Shown piece by piece: positions 17,408 to 25,479 of a DNA stretch of 64,000 nucleotides (positions within the stretch are counted from its first letter, which is position 1; the number at the start of each line of letters is the position of its first letter). Where the stretch lies: positions 1-64,000 of the forward strand of contig CASDXV010000005.1 in NCBI GenBank assembly GCA_949285255.1, read 5' to 3'. The DNA comes from an uncultured bacterium. Lineage in GTDB: Bacteria; Cyanobacteriota; Vampirovibrionia; Gastranaerophilales; Gastranaerophilaceae. The notes below the pieces were generated by a model, which saw only the letters and a program-made list of their open reading frames with translations, was not told where the DNA came from and did no database searches. The translations under genes were made by a program, and so were the position numbers.

Positions 17408-17878
17408 TTATTCTCGCATTATTTTCTCAACAAGGTCATTATCAATATCTGTGATTTTTTCTTGTGTTTCAAAAAATTTATCGCAGATAATTTGCGCAAG
17501 ATTTTTCACTTCACCCTTAAGGGTATTTTTTGCTTCATTGCTTGCGTTGATGTTGTTAAGTCTTTCCTGCTCGATTTTTTCTTTTGCTTGATTTTTCGCA
17601 TCAGATGTTATTTTGTCTTTTTCATCTTTTGCAAGGTTAACCTTTTCATCAACATTTTGCTTAGCTTCAAATCTTGCTTTTGAGAGTTTGTTTTTTCTAT
17701 CCTCAAGGATTGATTTTGTTTTTTCGGAGTTGTTTTTTGCCTCATTATAATTGGCGTCAATATAATTTTTGCGCTTCTTTACGATATCATTTATAGGTTT
17801 GTATAAAATGATATTCATAATGAACACAAAAACTATAAAGCTTACAAATGCAACTATAAATGTGGCATTAAATTCCAT
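17408..17878 (-). CDS. ATP synthase b' subunit
   Basis: The second b-type stalk subunit, 156 aa. A membrane helix spans about 5-25 (ATFIVAFVSFIVFVFIMNIIL), then YKPINDIVKKRKNYIDANYNEA leads into the coiled coil. The Kp-I-x-x-I-v-x-x-R phrase right after the membrane helix is typical of b and b'. It lies directly after atpE, as in the cyanobacterial atp operon, where the gene is often called atpG or atpF2. Two adjacent b-type genes are uncommon outside phototroph-related lineages and a few others. Confidence 0.88.
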   Translation of the reverse strand: MEFNATFIVAFVSFIVFVFIMNIILYKPINDIVKKRKNYIDANYNEAKNNSEKTKSILEDRKNKLSKARFEAKQNVDEKVNLAKDEKDKITSDAKNQAKEKIEQERLNNINASNEAKNTLKGEVKNLAQIICDKFFETQEKITDIDNDLVEKIMRE

Positions 17879-17895
17879 TTTCTAAGCTTGCCTTT

Positions 17896-18141
17896 CTAAC
17901 CTATTAACTGAAGTGCAATAAACAAAGCGTAAATAGCTGTTGCTTCTGCAAGACCAAGACCGATAATGAAGTTGATAAAAGCTTTACCTGCAATTTCAGG
18001 TTGTCTTGCCATAGATTCAAGCATACCTTTTGTAGCTATACCAATACCGATACCGCCGCCAATTGCACCAAAGCCGATTGCAATACCTGCGCCAAGTTTG
18101 CTGAATGCTGCAACTTGTGTTGCTAATTGTTCTACTGCCAT
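17896..18141 (-). CDS. atpE: ATP synthase c subunit (ring)
   Basis: An 81-aa hairpin of two membrane helices joined by the polar loop ARQPE. The ion-binding glutamate is Glu66 in GLAEATAIY. The helix-1 position that holds Gln in sodium-binding rings is Ile here (GIGIGIATKG), and Ala follows the glutamate. This pattern suggests proton rather than sodium coupling. A third hydrophobic element is absent. A glycine-rich helix 1 (GFGAIGGGIGIG) packs the ring. The gene sits between atpB and b'. Confidence 0.97.
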   Translation of the reverse strand: MAVEQLATQVAAFSKLGAGIAIGFGAIGGGIGIGIATKGMLESMARQPEIAGKAFINFIIGLGLAEATAIYALFIALQLIG

Positions 18142-18157
18142 TTTTTTCTCCTTTTAT

Positions 18158-18841
18158 TTATTCTTCTTTATTTACTGCAAGTGCAATGTATGTTGTTGAA
18201 AGCAGAGTGAATACGAGCGCTTGAATTAAGGCAACGAAAATTTCAAATGCCATAAACGGAAGCGGCACAAAGTATGCACACATGCTTGCAAAAGTGAAGA
18301 CCAAAATCTCGCCTGCCAATATGTTGGCAAAAAGTCGCAGTGCAAGTGAAAAAGGTCTTACAAAAAGTTCAAGCAAATCAACAAGGGCAATCATTATACC
18401 GTCAATTTTGAAACTGTGTATAAAGAATTTAAACCCTTTTGCTTTAATACCGTAGAATATATAATAAATCGACACCACAATAGCCATTGCAGCCGTCATA
18501 TTTATATCGTTATTAGGCGAAGCTAATTCCCCTTGATGTAAATGTATTAATCTCCAAGGAAGCTGACCGATTAAATTTGCGGTTAAAATAAACATAAACA
18601 ATGTAAGCAAAAGCGGCAAATGCTTTGCGCCCTCTTTTTCCCCCATATTTGAAGATGTAATGTCTGAAAAATATCCTATGATTTTTTCAAACACCAGCTG
18701 GATTTTAGTAGGTATAAGAGAGAGGTTTCTTGTAGCTATAAAAGATATAACAATAAGCAGTATCATAGTGAACCACATTGTAATAAGTGTGTCCAAGTTG
18801 ACCTGCATTCCAAAAAACTGAGCGTTTAGATGCTCTCCCAT
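18158..18841 (-). CDS. atpB: ATP synthase a subunit
   Basis: The membrane stator that carries protons to and from the c-ring. The 227-aa protein has about five membrane helices. The essential arginine is in the LALRLFANILAGE motif of helix 4, and a late helix reads FVALIQALVFTLLSTTYIALA. The start at 18841 (MGEHLNAQ) is preferred because GTAGGA precedes it by about 8 nt; an upstream in-frame TTG would add 16 residues without support. It is first in the operon; atpI is not seen upstream. A minus-strand TATTAT at 18882-18877 is a possible -10. Confidence 0.95.
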   Translation of the reverse strand: MGEHLNAQFFGMQVNLDTLITMWFTMILLIVISFIATRNLSLIPTKIQLVFEKIIGYFSDITSSNMGEKEGAKHLPLLLTLFMFILTANLIGQLPWRLIHLHQGELASPNNDINMTAAMAIVVSIYYIFYGIKAKGFKFFIHSFKIDGIMIALVDLLELFVRPFSLALRLFANILAGEILVFTFASMCAYFVPLPFMAFEIFVALIQALVFTLLSTTYIALAVNKEE

Positions 18842-19166
18842 AGTTATATTCCTACATTGTATTTGCTTACTGTCCAATAATACACGCAAATAGGGTGTTT
18901 GTTTTGGTCTATTTGGATGAAAAAAACAAAAAAAATGTATTTTATAAAAATCAGGAGGATTGACAAAGTCTTTTGTCCTTATTTTTTCTGTATTTTTTTC
19001 TTAAATTCAATCTTTAGATTTAGAACTTATTATCCACCCTAAATGCCCTAAAATTAAACCTTTCAATTGATGAATAAATCATCTTGGGAGGGTATATTTT
19101 AACTGTGAGGGGATGAAAAATAACCCGTAAAGTGTAAAAAATGATTAGGGATAAGCGGAGGAGAAT
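18842..19166. other. divergent intergenic region between atpB and the response regulator gene
   Basis: 325 bp without a gene. It must hold the promoters of the atp operon (leftward) and of the regulatory/flagellar operon (rightward). A hairpin GACAAA-gtct-TTTGTC (18962-18977) is followed by a T-rich run, but there is no plus-strand gene upstream to terminate. GGAGGAG at 19157-19163 is the ribosome-binding site of the next gene. No clear consensus promoter pair was found. Confidence 0.6.
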
Positions 19167-19877
19167 ATGAGAAGAGCTGATTTTAAAAGGAAATCAAGAG
19201 TTATTGTAGTAGATGACAATTATGACCATGCTTCAGGCATAAGAGAACTTATTAACCTTGAGCAGGATTATGAAGTTATAGCTAACGCAGGCAATGTTAA
19301 TGTTGCAATTTCTCTTATTAAAAAATATCAGCCCGATATTGTTCTGATGGATATTAATATGCCTGAAATTGACGGCATAACTGCAATTTCTGAGATTGAA
19401 AAACTCGGACTAAAAACAAAAATAATTGCACTTACAGGTTACGATGATGCGGATTTAATCTATCGCGCCATGAAAATAGGTGCCAAAGGTTACATTTTAA
19501 AAACTATGGCATCTGCTCAACTCATTCGTGCATTAGATGAAGTTACAATGGGCAAAATCTATCTCCCCTCTGTCCTTTGCTCTAAATTCTTTGAATATTT
19601 CCAAGCTGCACAAAGAAATGAAAAAGCATATAACGCTGCTGATGATGAAGAAAATCTGCTTAATTACCTGACAAATCGTGAAGAAGAAGTTTTGGGACTT
19701 TTAACTGAAGGCATTACTTACAAGGGTGTTGCTCAACAGTTATTCATATCAGAAACAACCGTTAAAACACACGTTAACAACATCTTCCAAAAATTACAGG
19801 TAAATGACAGAACACAAGCCGTACTTTATGCAATAAATAAAGGTTTTGGCGCAAGGAAAAAAGCAAAAATAGCATAA
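19167..19877 (+). CDS. NarL/FixJ-type response regulator
   Basis: A 236-aa two-component regulator. The receiver domain spans 10-130, with the acidic pair VVDDN and the phospho-acceptor Asp62 in LMDINMPEIDG. Thr in IIALTGYDD and Lys in GYILKTMAS complete the active site. The LuxR-type helix-turn-helix is at 168-230 (LTNREEEVLGLL, then ISETTVKTHVNNIFQKLQVNDRTQAV). It has an excellent GGAGGAG ribosome site 3 nt before the ATG. A histidine kinase gene follows 43 nt downstream, and flagellar rod genes follow that, so it probably controls flagellar or related genes. Flagellar operons more often carry an NtrC-type partner, so a NarL-type partner here is notable. Confidence 0.93.
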   Translation: MRRADFKRKSRVIVVDDNYDHASGIRELINLEQDYEVIANAGNVNVAISLIKKYQPDIVLMDINMPEIDGITAISEIEKLGLKTKIIALTGYDDADLIYRAMKIGAKGYILKTMASAQLIRALDEVTMGKIYLPSVLCSKFFEYFQAAQRNEKAYNAADDEENLLNYLTNREEEVLGLLTEGITYKGVAQQLFISETTVKTHVNNIFQKLQVNDRTQAVLYAINKGFGARKKAKIA

Positions 19878-19920
19878 AACTTTTGCTTGGGGCAAAAGGT
19901 TTAAAATGGTGAGTTTATAA

Positions 19921-21159
19921 ATGTATAAAAACAACAAAAAATCCATAAAAGGTTTTCTGGATTCTGAATTTGAAAACAGCGAAGAATATTTTTCAAGAAA
20001 GACCGTTAACGGTCTTCTTCGCAGTTTGCTTGAACCGATTGCCGCAAATAATGCTAAATCACTCATCTTTACAAGGTTTAAAAATACATCTTCAATTGAG
20101 GGAATTATAAAAAGACTTGAATATTGCTCAAATGTCGAGATGTACAGTTTTTTGGATTTTGATGTTGTTTCAAAAGACGACTTAGTTGAGCTCGAGTTTG
20201 TAATTATTACATCGCACAGATATAACGCCGTTTTAATCTGGGATTATTCCGAATCTCAAAACAAAGACGAGACAAGGCTTTTTATAAGAGTTAATTCAAA
20301 AGACATTAACGAAGTTTATGAAACACTAAAAGACAGACTAAGGGCTGATTTTGACGAGAAATTTTACTCGTATCGTCCCGAACGTCGTGAAAATGCTCTT
20401 TTAAACGACGCCGTTTATAATGTTTTAAAGATTTTAAATGAAAATATCAAGGAAAATGATTTTAACTACAAAGAGCAGGAGGTAATAGCCGATAAGCTCC
20501 AAACAAGGGATAAAATCGATGAAATTAACGCAAACATCAGAAGCTGCGCTCATGAAATAAAAAACCAGCTTAGCGTGCTTGATATTTATACAAAAATTCT
20601 TGAAAAACAACTCGGTCAAGATAAAAACTTGGGTCTTATTAAAAAATCAATATCGTTAATAAGACTTCAGCTGGATGATTTAAGGGCAAATGACAACCTT
20701 AATTTTGAGCAAAAAGATTTAAGAGAGGTTGTAAAGTCCTCAATTTCTGTTTTTGAGCATATACTGCCCGAGAGAAACAATAAAATAAAATTTATAGACA
20801 ATGTAAAAGGCAGAGCCCTTGTTTTGATTGATGAGGAGAGATTTTTTGCTGTATTAAACAACATTGTAAAAAACGCAGATGAGTCAACTTCAAACGATGA
20901 AATAGAAATAAAAATTGAGGCTGATGAAAAGTTTGCAAAGATTTTTGTCAAAAACCACGGAGAAAAAATAGCGGATGATATTAAAACAAAGCTCTTCACC
21001 GAAGGTTTTTCAACAAAAAAAGACGGCTGGGGACTGGGGTTAAGTATTTGTAAAAAATATCTTGCCGCTCAGCTGGGCTCAATTTCACTTGTAAAAAGTG
21101 ATGATGATGAAACGGAATTTTTGGTCACAATACCGCTTTTAACAGACGGTATAAACTAA
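19921..21159 (+). CDS. cytoplasmic sensor histidine kinase
   Basis: A 412-aa protein with no membrane segment. The N-terminal 190 residues are a sensory region that I do not recognise. The dimerisation/phosphoacceptor helix has His211 in CAHEIKNQLS, the H-E-x-K-N form of the NtrB/AtoS/FlrB kinases. The ATP-binding domain shows the N box (LNNIVKNADES), a G1-type box, and the G2 box DGWGLGLSICKKYL with FTEGFSTKK before it. The partner is presumably the response regulator 43 nt upstream. flgB follows 13 nt downstream, so the kinase is probably transcribed with the flagellar operon, resembling cytoplasmic FlgS/FlrB kinases that monitor basal-body assembly. That role is inference. Confidence 0.88.
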   Translation: MYKNNKKSIKGFLDSEFENSEEYFSRKTVNGLLRSLLEPIAANNAKSLIFTRFKNTSSIEGIIKRLEYCSNVEMYSFLDFDVVSKDDLVELEFVIITSHRYNAVLIWDYSESQNKDETRLFIRVNSKDINEVYETLKDRLRADFDEKFYSYRPERRENALLNDAVYNVLKILNENIKENDFNYKEQEVIADKLQTRDKIDEINANIRSCAHEIKNQLSVLDIYTKILEKQLGQDKNLGLIKKSISLIRLQLDDLRANDNLNFEQKDLREVVKSSISVFEHILPERNNKIKFIDNVKGRALVLIDEERFFAVLNNIVKNADESTSNDEIEIKIEADEKFAKIFVKNHGEKIADDIKTKLFTEGFSTKKDGWGLGLSICKKYLAAQLGSISLVKSDDDETEFLVTIPLLTDGIN

Positions 21160-21172
21160 AAGAGGTGAGTTT

Positions 21173-21634
21173 ATGGATTTAATAAACAACAGAACACGAG
21201 ATATAGCAGCGCTTGCTTTAAACGGGCTTTATGAGCGCTCAAAAGCAATTTCCGCTAACACGGTTAATGCTACAACTCCCGGGTATCAAAGAAAAGACGT
21301 TGCCTTTGAAGACCAAATTCAACATATGATTGAGCGAGAGGATTTAAAAGAAAAAATTAAAGCCGAAAACTCAAGAAAAATCGTTGAAAATCCCGTTGAG
21401 GCCTTAAAAAAACAAGACCCCGCGCAGATTGCATTTTTAAGAAGTCCGGTGAATAACAACTTCTCTCCTGAGGTTATCGGTGATTATTCAGACCCGATAA
21501 GTGCCGATGGTAACAATGTAAATCTTGAAGCGGAAATGATGGATGAGGCCAAAACCGGTACACAATATACAATTCTTGCAACTTTAATGTCAAGGTCGTA
21601 TCAAAGTTTGCAAAGTGTAATTAAAGGACAATAA
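21173..21634 (+). CDS. flgB: flagellar proximal rod protein FlgB
   Basis: A 153-aa rod subunit at the base of the flagellar driveshaft. The conserved N-terminal helix with LYERSKAISANTVNATTPGYQ is the flagellar rod/hook signature, where the ANT-x-A-TPGY phrase is diagnostic. The C-terminal helix reads TQYTILATLMSRSYQSLQSVI. AGAGGTGAG precedes the ATG. flgC follows after 14 nt. It is slightly longer than E. coli FlgB (138 aa). Confidence 0.95.
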   Translation: MDLINNRTRDIAALALNGLYERSKAISANTVNATTPGYQRKDVAFEDQIQHMIEREDLKEKIKAENSRKIVENPVEALKKQDPAQIAFLRSPVNNNFSPEVIGDYSDPISADGNNVNLEAEMMDEAKTGTQYTILATLMSRSYQSLQSVIKGQ

Positions 21635-21648
21635 AAGAGGTTTAGTAT

Positions 21649-22143
21649 ATGAGTTTTGATATTTTTGACATAGCAGCTTCAGGAATGCACGCGCAGCGCG
21701 TGATGATGGATACTGTTTCATCTAACATTGCCAATGCCAACACCACAAGAAACGCTAAAGGTGAAAGAGAAGTTTACGCAAAAAAAGAAGTTACTTTTAA
21801 AGCGGTTTATAAAAACTCTCTGCGTCCCGCCCTTCCTACAGGCGGAGTTGAGCCTCAAATGGACTTAGAAAACGGCCCTTACCTAAGAGGAAGAGTTGTT
21901 TTTGAAGAGGATGGACTTTCTCAAGGGGTTATGGTAGATAAAATAACGGAATCCGAAAACCCGTACAGAATGGTATATGACCCGACTCACCCCGATGCGG
22001 ATGAAAAAGGTATGGTAACTTTGCCAAATGTAAATGTCGTTGAAGAAATGGTTAATATGGTTAACGCTTCAAAGGCTTATGAGGCAAACGTCACAATAGC
22101 TCAAACAACAAAAACCATGATTCAATCAGCTATGCAAATATAG
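21649..22143 (+). CDS. flgC: flagellar proximal rod protein FlgC
   Basis: A 164-aa rod subunit. The N-terminus FDIAASGMHAQRVMMDTVSSNIANANTT carries the rod-protein signature. The C-terminus has the FlgC hallmark VNVVEEMVNMVNASKAYEANVT, which packs the second coiled-coil helix. A ribosome site AGAGG lies upstream. It is co-transcribed with flgB and fliE; the spacing to fliE is 9 nt. Confidence 0.96.
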   Translation: MSFDIFDIAASGMHAQRVMMDTVSSNIANANTTRNAKGEREVYAKKEVTFKAVYKNSLRPALPTGGVEPQMDLENGPYLRGRVVFEEDGLSQGVMVDKITESENPYRMVYDPTHPDADEKGMVTLPNVNVVEEMVNMVNASKAYEANVTIAQTTKTMIQSAMQI

Positions 22144-22152
22144 GATTAGAAA

Positions 22153-22626
22153 ATGAATTTTGAAATTAACACAAATATAGGTTCAATAGATAGCTATAAT
22201 AAAAGTTTTGATAAAAGCATAAAAAATTTCAACGAACAAATCGATAACGCATCTGATTTTAACGAAGTTTTTAATTCAATGACATCATCAAAACCTGCTA
22301 ACTCAAAAGAACCTCAAAAATTAAAAGGCAGTGTTGAGATGTTTTTAGGAGCGGATGCAATTAATGCGCAAAAAATAGAAAACCTCTCGGACACTGCGCG
22401 TATGGCTCGTGACATAGGGCAAGGGTTTTCTCAAGGCGTTACCAACCTAAGCGGTGTGCAAAAAGAGGCGGAAGATGCTATGGAAACTTTTGCTGCAGGC
22501 GGGGATATAAGCGTTCATGAAGTTATGATTGCATCACAAAAATCATCTCTTGCTATGCAGATGGCAATTCAGTTAAGAAACCAGATGATAAACGCTTATA
22601 GCGAATTTAAAAACTTAAGAGTTTAA
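22153..22626 (+). CDS. fliE: flagellar hook-basal body protein FliE, long form
   Basis: The adaptor between the MS ring (FliF) and the rod. The FliE core is the C-terminal half: DISVHEVMIASQKSSLAMQM then QLRNQMINAYSEFKNLRV, which matches the family end. At 157 aa it is about 50 residues longer than typical FliE (about 100). The extra sequence is an N-terminal low-complexity region rich in Asn, Ser and Asp with no known domain. AGGA lies before the ATG. Confidence 0.9.
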   Translation: MNFEINTNIGSIDSYNKSFDKSIKNFNEQIDNASDFNEVFNSMTSSKPANSKEPQKLKGSVEMFLGADAINAQKIENLSDTARMARDIGQGFSQGVTNLSGVQKEAEDAMETFAAGGDISVHEVMIASQKSSLAMQMAIQLRNQMINAYSEFKNLRV

Positions 22627-22640
22627 AAAACCTTAACAAA

Positions 22641-22669
22641 TTGAATTTAACAGTAAAAAAGTCTAAAAT
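22641..22669 (+). promoter_or_regulatory. internal promoter before fliF
   Basis: TTGAAT (22641-22646), a 17-bp spacer and TAAAAT (22664-22669) in the 84-bp gap between fliE and fliF. It could drive fliF-fliG-fliH-fliI separately from the upstream genes. Confidence 0.5.
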
Positions 22670-22710
22670 ACTATAGTAAACGTATAAAATTAACAGGGAT
22701 ATTTAATAAA

Positions 22711-24429
22711 GTGAACGAACATCTAAAAGCCATGGCTCTTGATATAAAGAAAATCTGGGACAAGTTTGACTTGAACCAGAAATTTATGATAAGCGCCTTA
22801 ATGGTCGTTGCCATGGTCGTTTGCGTTTATTTTATTTTTAAAGCAACTGAGCCAAACTGGTCGGTTTTATATTCTGATTTATCAAAAGATGACGTTGCTG
22901 CAATATCTGAAAGCCTTAAAAAAAGCGGTTATGCTTTTAAATTATCCGATGATAAATCAGCTATCTTAGTTCGCGAACAGGATAAAGAGAATCTCAGAAT
23001 TTTTGTTGCGGAAAATGACCTTATAAAAGACTCATCCCCCGGGTTTGAACTGTTGGATGACTTGCAGCTTGGCTCTACCGATTTTAAAAATAAACTTACA
23101 AAACAAAGAATTTTCCAAGGAGAGCTTACTCGCTCAATAGAAAAAATCACAGGCATTCAAAAAGCGAGAGTTCAACTTGCAGAGCCAGAGCGTTCAGTGT
23201 TTTCTGACAATGATGAAGAACCGAGCGCAAGCGTAATATTGATACTTGAGCCAGGCTACAGGCTAAAACCGGCTCAAATTCTTGCTATTAAAAATCTTGT
23301 GGCATATTCTGTCCCAAGACTTACAAACGACAGAGTATTTTTAACGGACCAATACGGAAATGCGCTTAGTGAGGATGTTTCAAAAAACAATACGGATATG
23401 CAGTCTTACAGGTCAAATTTTGAAAAAGAGGCTGCAAAGAAAATCCAAAGCACTCTTGAAACTATAATGGGCAAAGACAATGTCTCTGTTCAAGTTAGTG
23501 CAGTTATGGATTTTAACTCAACCCGCTCGACTATTGAAAGCTACATCCCTGCTGACGGTTCTCAGGGCGGAGTTATTGTAGGACAGCAAAGTGAAAAAGA
23601 AAGCTATAAAAAACCTCAGCCCATAGTTCTTAAAAAAGATGAAGTTGCACTTGACCCTGATAATCCGCAAGCGCAGCAAAACCCTCAGGCGGCGGGACAA
23701 AATGCTCAAAACCCTCAAACTCAAAATGTTATGACTGTTGTTGAAGAGCAAACAGGGATAAGTGAAGCGGATGAAAATTCTAAAAACGTAACAGATAAAG
23801 TTCGCGGACGTGAATTAAGCTATGAAAAAGAAAAAAATGCCGTAAATTATGCGGTTACAAAAGAGGTAAAACAGGTAGTTTACGCCCCCGGTTCTGTTAC
23901 AAGACTGTCTGTAGCGGTTGCGGTTAATAAGATTTTGACTGATGAAGAAAAAGAAGACATAAAAAATCTTGTAATAGCTGCTGCGGGTATGGATATTGCA
24001 AGAGGGGACGTTGTTAATGTTTCAAGTCTTAAATTTATGGGAATTGATAAGGCAGAACAACTGCAAACTTTAAACGAAGAAAGATATGCAAATATTATGG
24101 AAATGTTGAGTTTTATATTTACTAATGTTGCACCGCTTTTAATAGTTCTGGTGCTTGGTTTAGTAGGTCTATCCACTTTCTCATCAATATTTAAAAAGCC
24201 TGAGCCCCCTAAGCCTCAAATTCAGGAAGAAAATCAATTCAGCGGATTTGACCCTTATCTTATGTTGGGTAATAATGAAAGTCCAGAGGGTGAGTATTTA
24301 GAACAGTTGGATTCTGACGAACCGGCGTTTACTTCAATTGTTGATAAGAAACGCGCTGAGATAACGGATATCATAATGAGCGACCCGCAAGATGCGGCAA
24401 GATTGCTCACATCGTATGTTAAAGAGTAG
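22711..24429 (+). CDS. fliF: flagellar MS-ring protein FliF
   Basis: Forms the membrane MS ring on which the flagellum is built. The 572-aa protein has an N-terminal membrane helix (about 27-47), the secretin-like ring-building motifs (PNWSVLYSDLSKDDVAAISESL, and ITGIQKARVQLAEPERSVF with VFLTDQYGN), and a Gln/Pro/Asn-rich variable middle (about 310-345). The second membrane helix is near 455-480 (VAPLLIVLVLGLVGLSTF). The C-terminal tail that binds FliG follows. The start is GTG at 22711; AGGGA about 12 nt upstream is a weak ribosome site. Confidence 0.96.
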   Translation: MNEHLKAMALDIKKIWDKFDLNQKFMISALMVVAMVVCVYFIFKATEPNWSVLYSDLSKDDVAAISESLKKSGYAFKLSDDKSAILVREQDKENLRIFVAENDLIKDSSPGFELLDDLQLGSTDFKNKLTKQRIFQGELTRSIEKITGIQKARVQLAEPERSVFSDNDEEPSASVILILEPGYRLKPAQILAIKNLVAYSVPRLTNDRVFLTDQYGNALSEDVSKNNTDMQSYRSNFEKEAAKKIQSTLETIMGKDNVSVQVSAVMDFNSTRSTIESYIPADGSQGGVIVGQQSEKESYKKPQPIVLKKDEVALDPDNPQAQQNPQAAGQNAQNPQTQNVMTVVEEQTGISEADENSKNVTDKVRGRELSYEKEKNAVNYAVTKEVKQVVYAPGSVTRLSVAVAVNKILTDEEKEDIKNLVIAAAGMDIARGDVVNVSSLKFMGIDKAEQLQTLNEERYANIMEMLSFIFTNVAPLLIVLVLGLVGLSTFSSIFKKPEPPKPQIQEENQFSGFDPYLMLGNNESPEGEYLEQLDSDEPAFTSIVDKKRAEITDIIMSDPQDAARLLTSYVKE

Positions 24430-24456
24430 AGAAATAAAGAGAAGAATTAAAGAGAA

Positions 24457-25479
24457 ATGCTCCCGATACAAATAGAAGCCATGACACATTCACAAAAGGT
24501 TGCCGCACTAATGATAGTGCTGGGGCCTGCTGCAGCATCCGAGATTATGAAAAACATCACGGATGACGATGTATTAGAGCAAATTACCCTTGATATTGCA
24601 GCTATGAACAAGCTTCCCATTGAAACGCTTGAAGCTATAGTTGAAGAGTTTCATACTATTTTTCAGGCTAATTCTATGCTTGCTTCAGGTGGTATGAACT
24701 ACGCTAAAACACTTCTTGAGAAAGCTTATGGGACTGAGCAGGCAAATAAAATTTTAGACAGATTGGTGACAATTTTAAACTCTAATCCGTTTCAGTTTTT
24801 TAACGATGCTGACCCGATTCAGCTTGCGACATCTTTTCAAAATGAAAATCCGCAGCTTATTGCTCTTATTTTAGCTTATTTAAAACCCGAGCAATCTGCA
24901 AAAGTTTTGAATTGTCTGCCTCCTGCGGTTCAGCATAAAGTGTCGTTAAAAATTGCACAAATGGAGACAACTAATCCCGAGATTATTTCTGAGGTTGAAA
25001 AAATTGTTGAAAGCAAATTTTCTAACGTTGTTATACAGGATTTTTCAAAAGCAGGCGGTACAGAGGCATTAGCAAGTATCTTGAACAGAACAGACCGCGC
25101 AACAGAGAAGAATGTTATCGAAATGTTAGAGGAAGAAACCCCTCAGCTTGCTGAAGATGTCAGAAGTCTTATGTTCGTATTTGAAGATATTGTTAATCTC
25201 GATGACAGAGCAATTCAGAGAATACTTCGCGAAGTTGATACAAAAGACCTTGCACTTTCGCTTAAAGGTACGAGGGATGATGTTAAAGATAAAATTTTGC
25301 GCAACATGTCAGAGCGTGCTCAGGCAATATTGCTTGAAGATATGGAATACATGGGTCCTGTTAGAGCTCGTGAAGTTCAGGAGGTTCAATCAAGAATAGT
25401 TAGTGTTATAAGAACTCTTGAACAAAACGGCGAGCTTGTCATTGTACGCGATGGCGCAGGAGATGAGTTAATTGAGTAG
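24457..25479 (+). CDS. fliG: flagellar motor switch protein FliG
   Basis: A rotor protein that meets the stator and couples torque to FliF and FliM. The 340-aa protein has the N-terminal FliF-binding domain (SQKVAALMIVLGPAAASEIMK), the middle ARM domain with the EHPQ-like segment NENPQLIALILAYLKPEQSA, and the C-terminal domain. The torque helix carries charged residues in DDRAIQRILREVDTKDLALSLKG and MSERAQAILLEDMEYMGPVRAREVQ. Length and order match the family. Its stop is embedded in the fliH start (8-nt overlap). Confidence 0.97.
   Translation: MLPIQIEAMTHSQKVAALMIVLGPAAASEIMKNITDDDVLEQITLDIAAMNKLPIETLEAIVEEFHTIFQANSMLASGGMNYAKTLLEKAYGTEQANKILDRLVTILNSNPFQFFNDADPIQLATSFQNENPQLIALILAYLKPEQSAKVLNCLPPAVQHKVSLKIAQMETTNPEIISEVEKIVESKFSNVVIQDFSKAGGTEALASILNRTDRATEKNVIEMLEEETPQLAEDVRSLMFVFEDIVNLDDRAIQRILREVDTKDLALSLKGTRDDVKDKILRNMSERAQAILLEDMEYMGPVRAREVQEVQSRIVSVIRTLEQNGELVIVRDGAGDELIE

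Noticed and set aside
18842-18889. Upstream TTG start for atpB
   Set aside because: The added 16 residues are not typical of the family, and GTAGGA supports the ATG at 18841.
18962-18977. Hairpin followed by T-rich sequence before the response regulator gene
   Set aside because: The stem is only 6 bp and no plus-strand gene lies upstream to be terminated.
19128-19154. Sigma-28-like pair TAAAGTGT-N11-AGGGATAA before the response regulator gene
   Set aside because: The predicted start would fall inside the ribosome-binding site, so it is unlikely to drive this gene as written.
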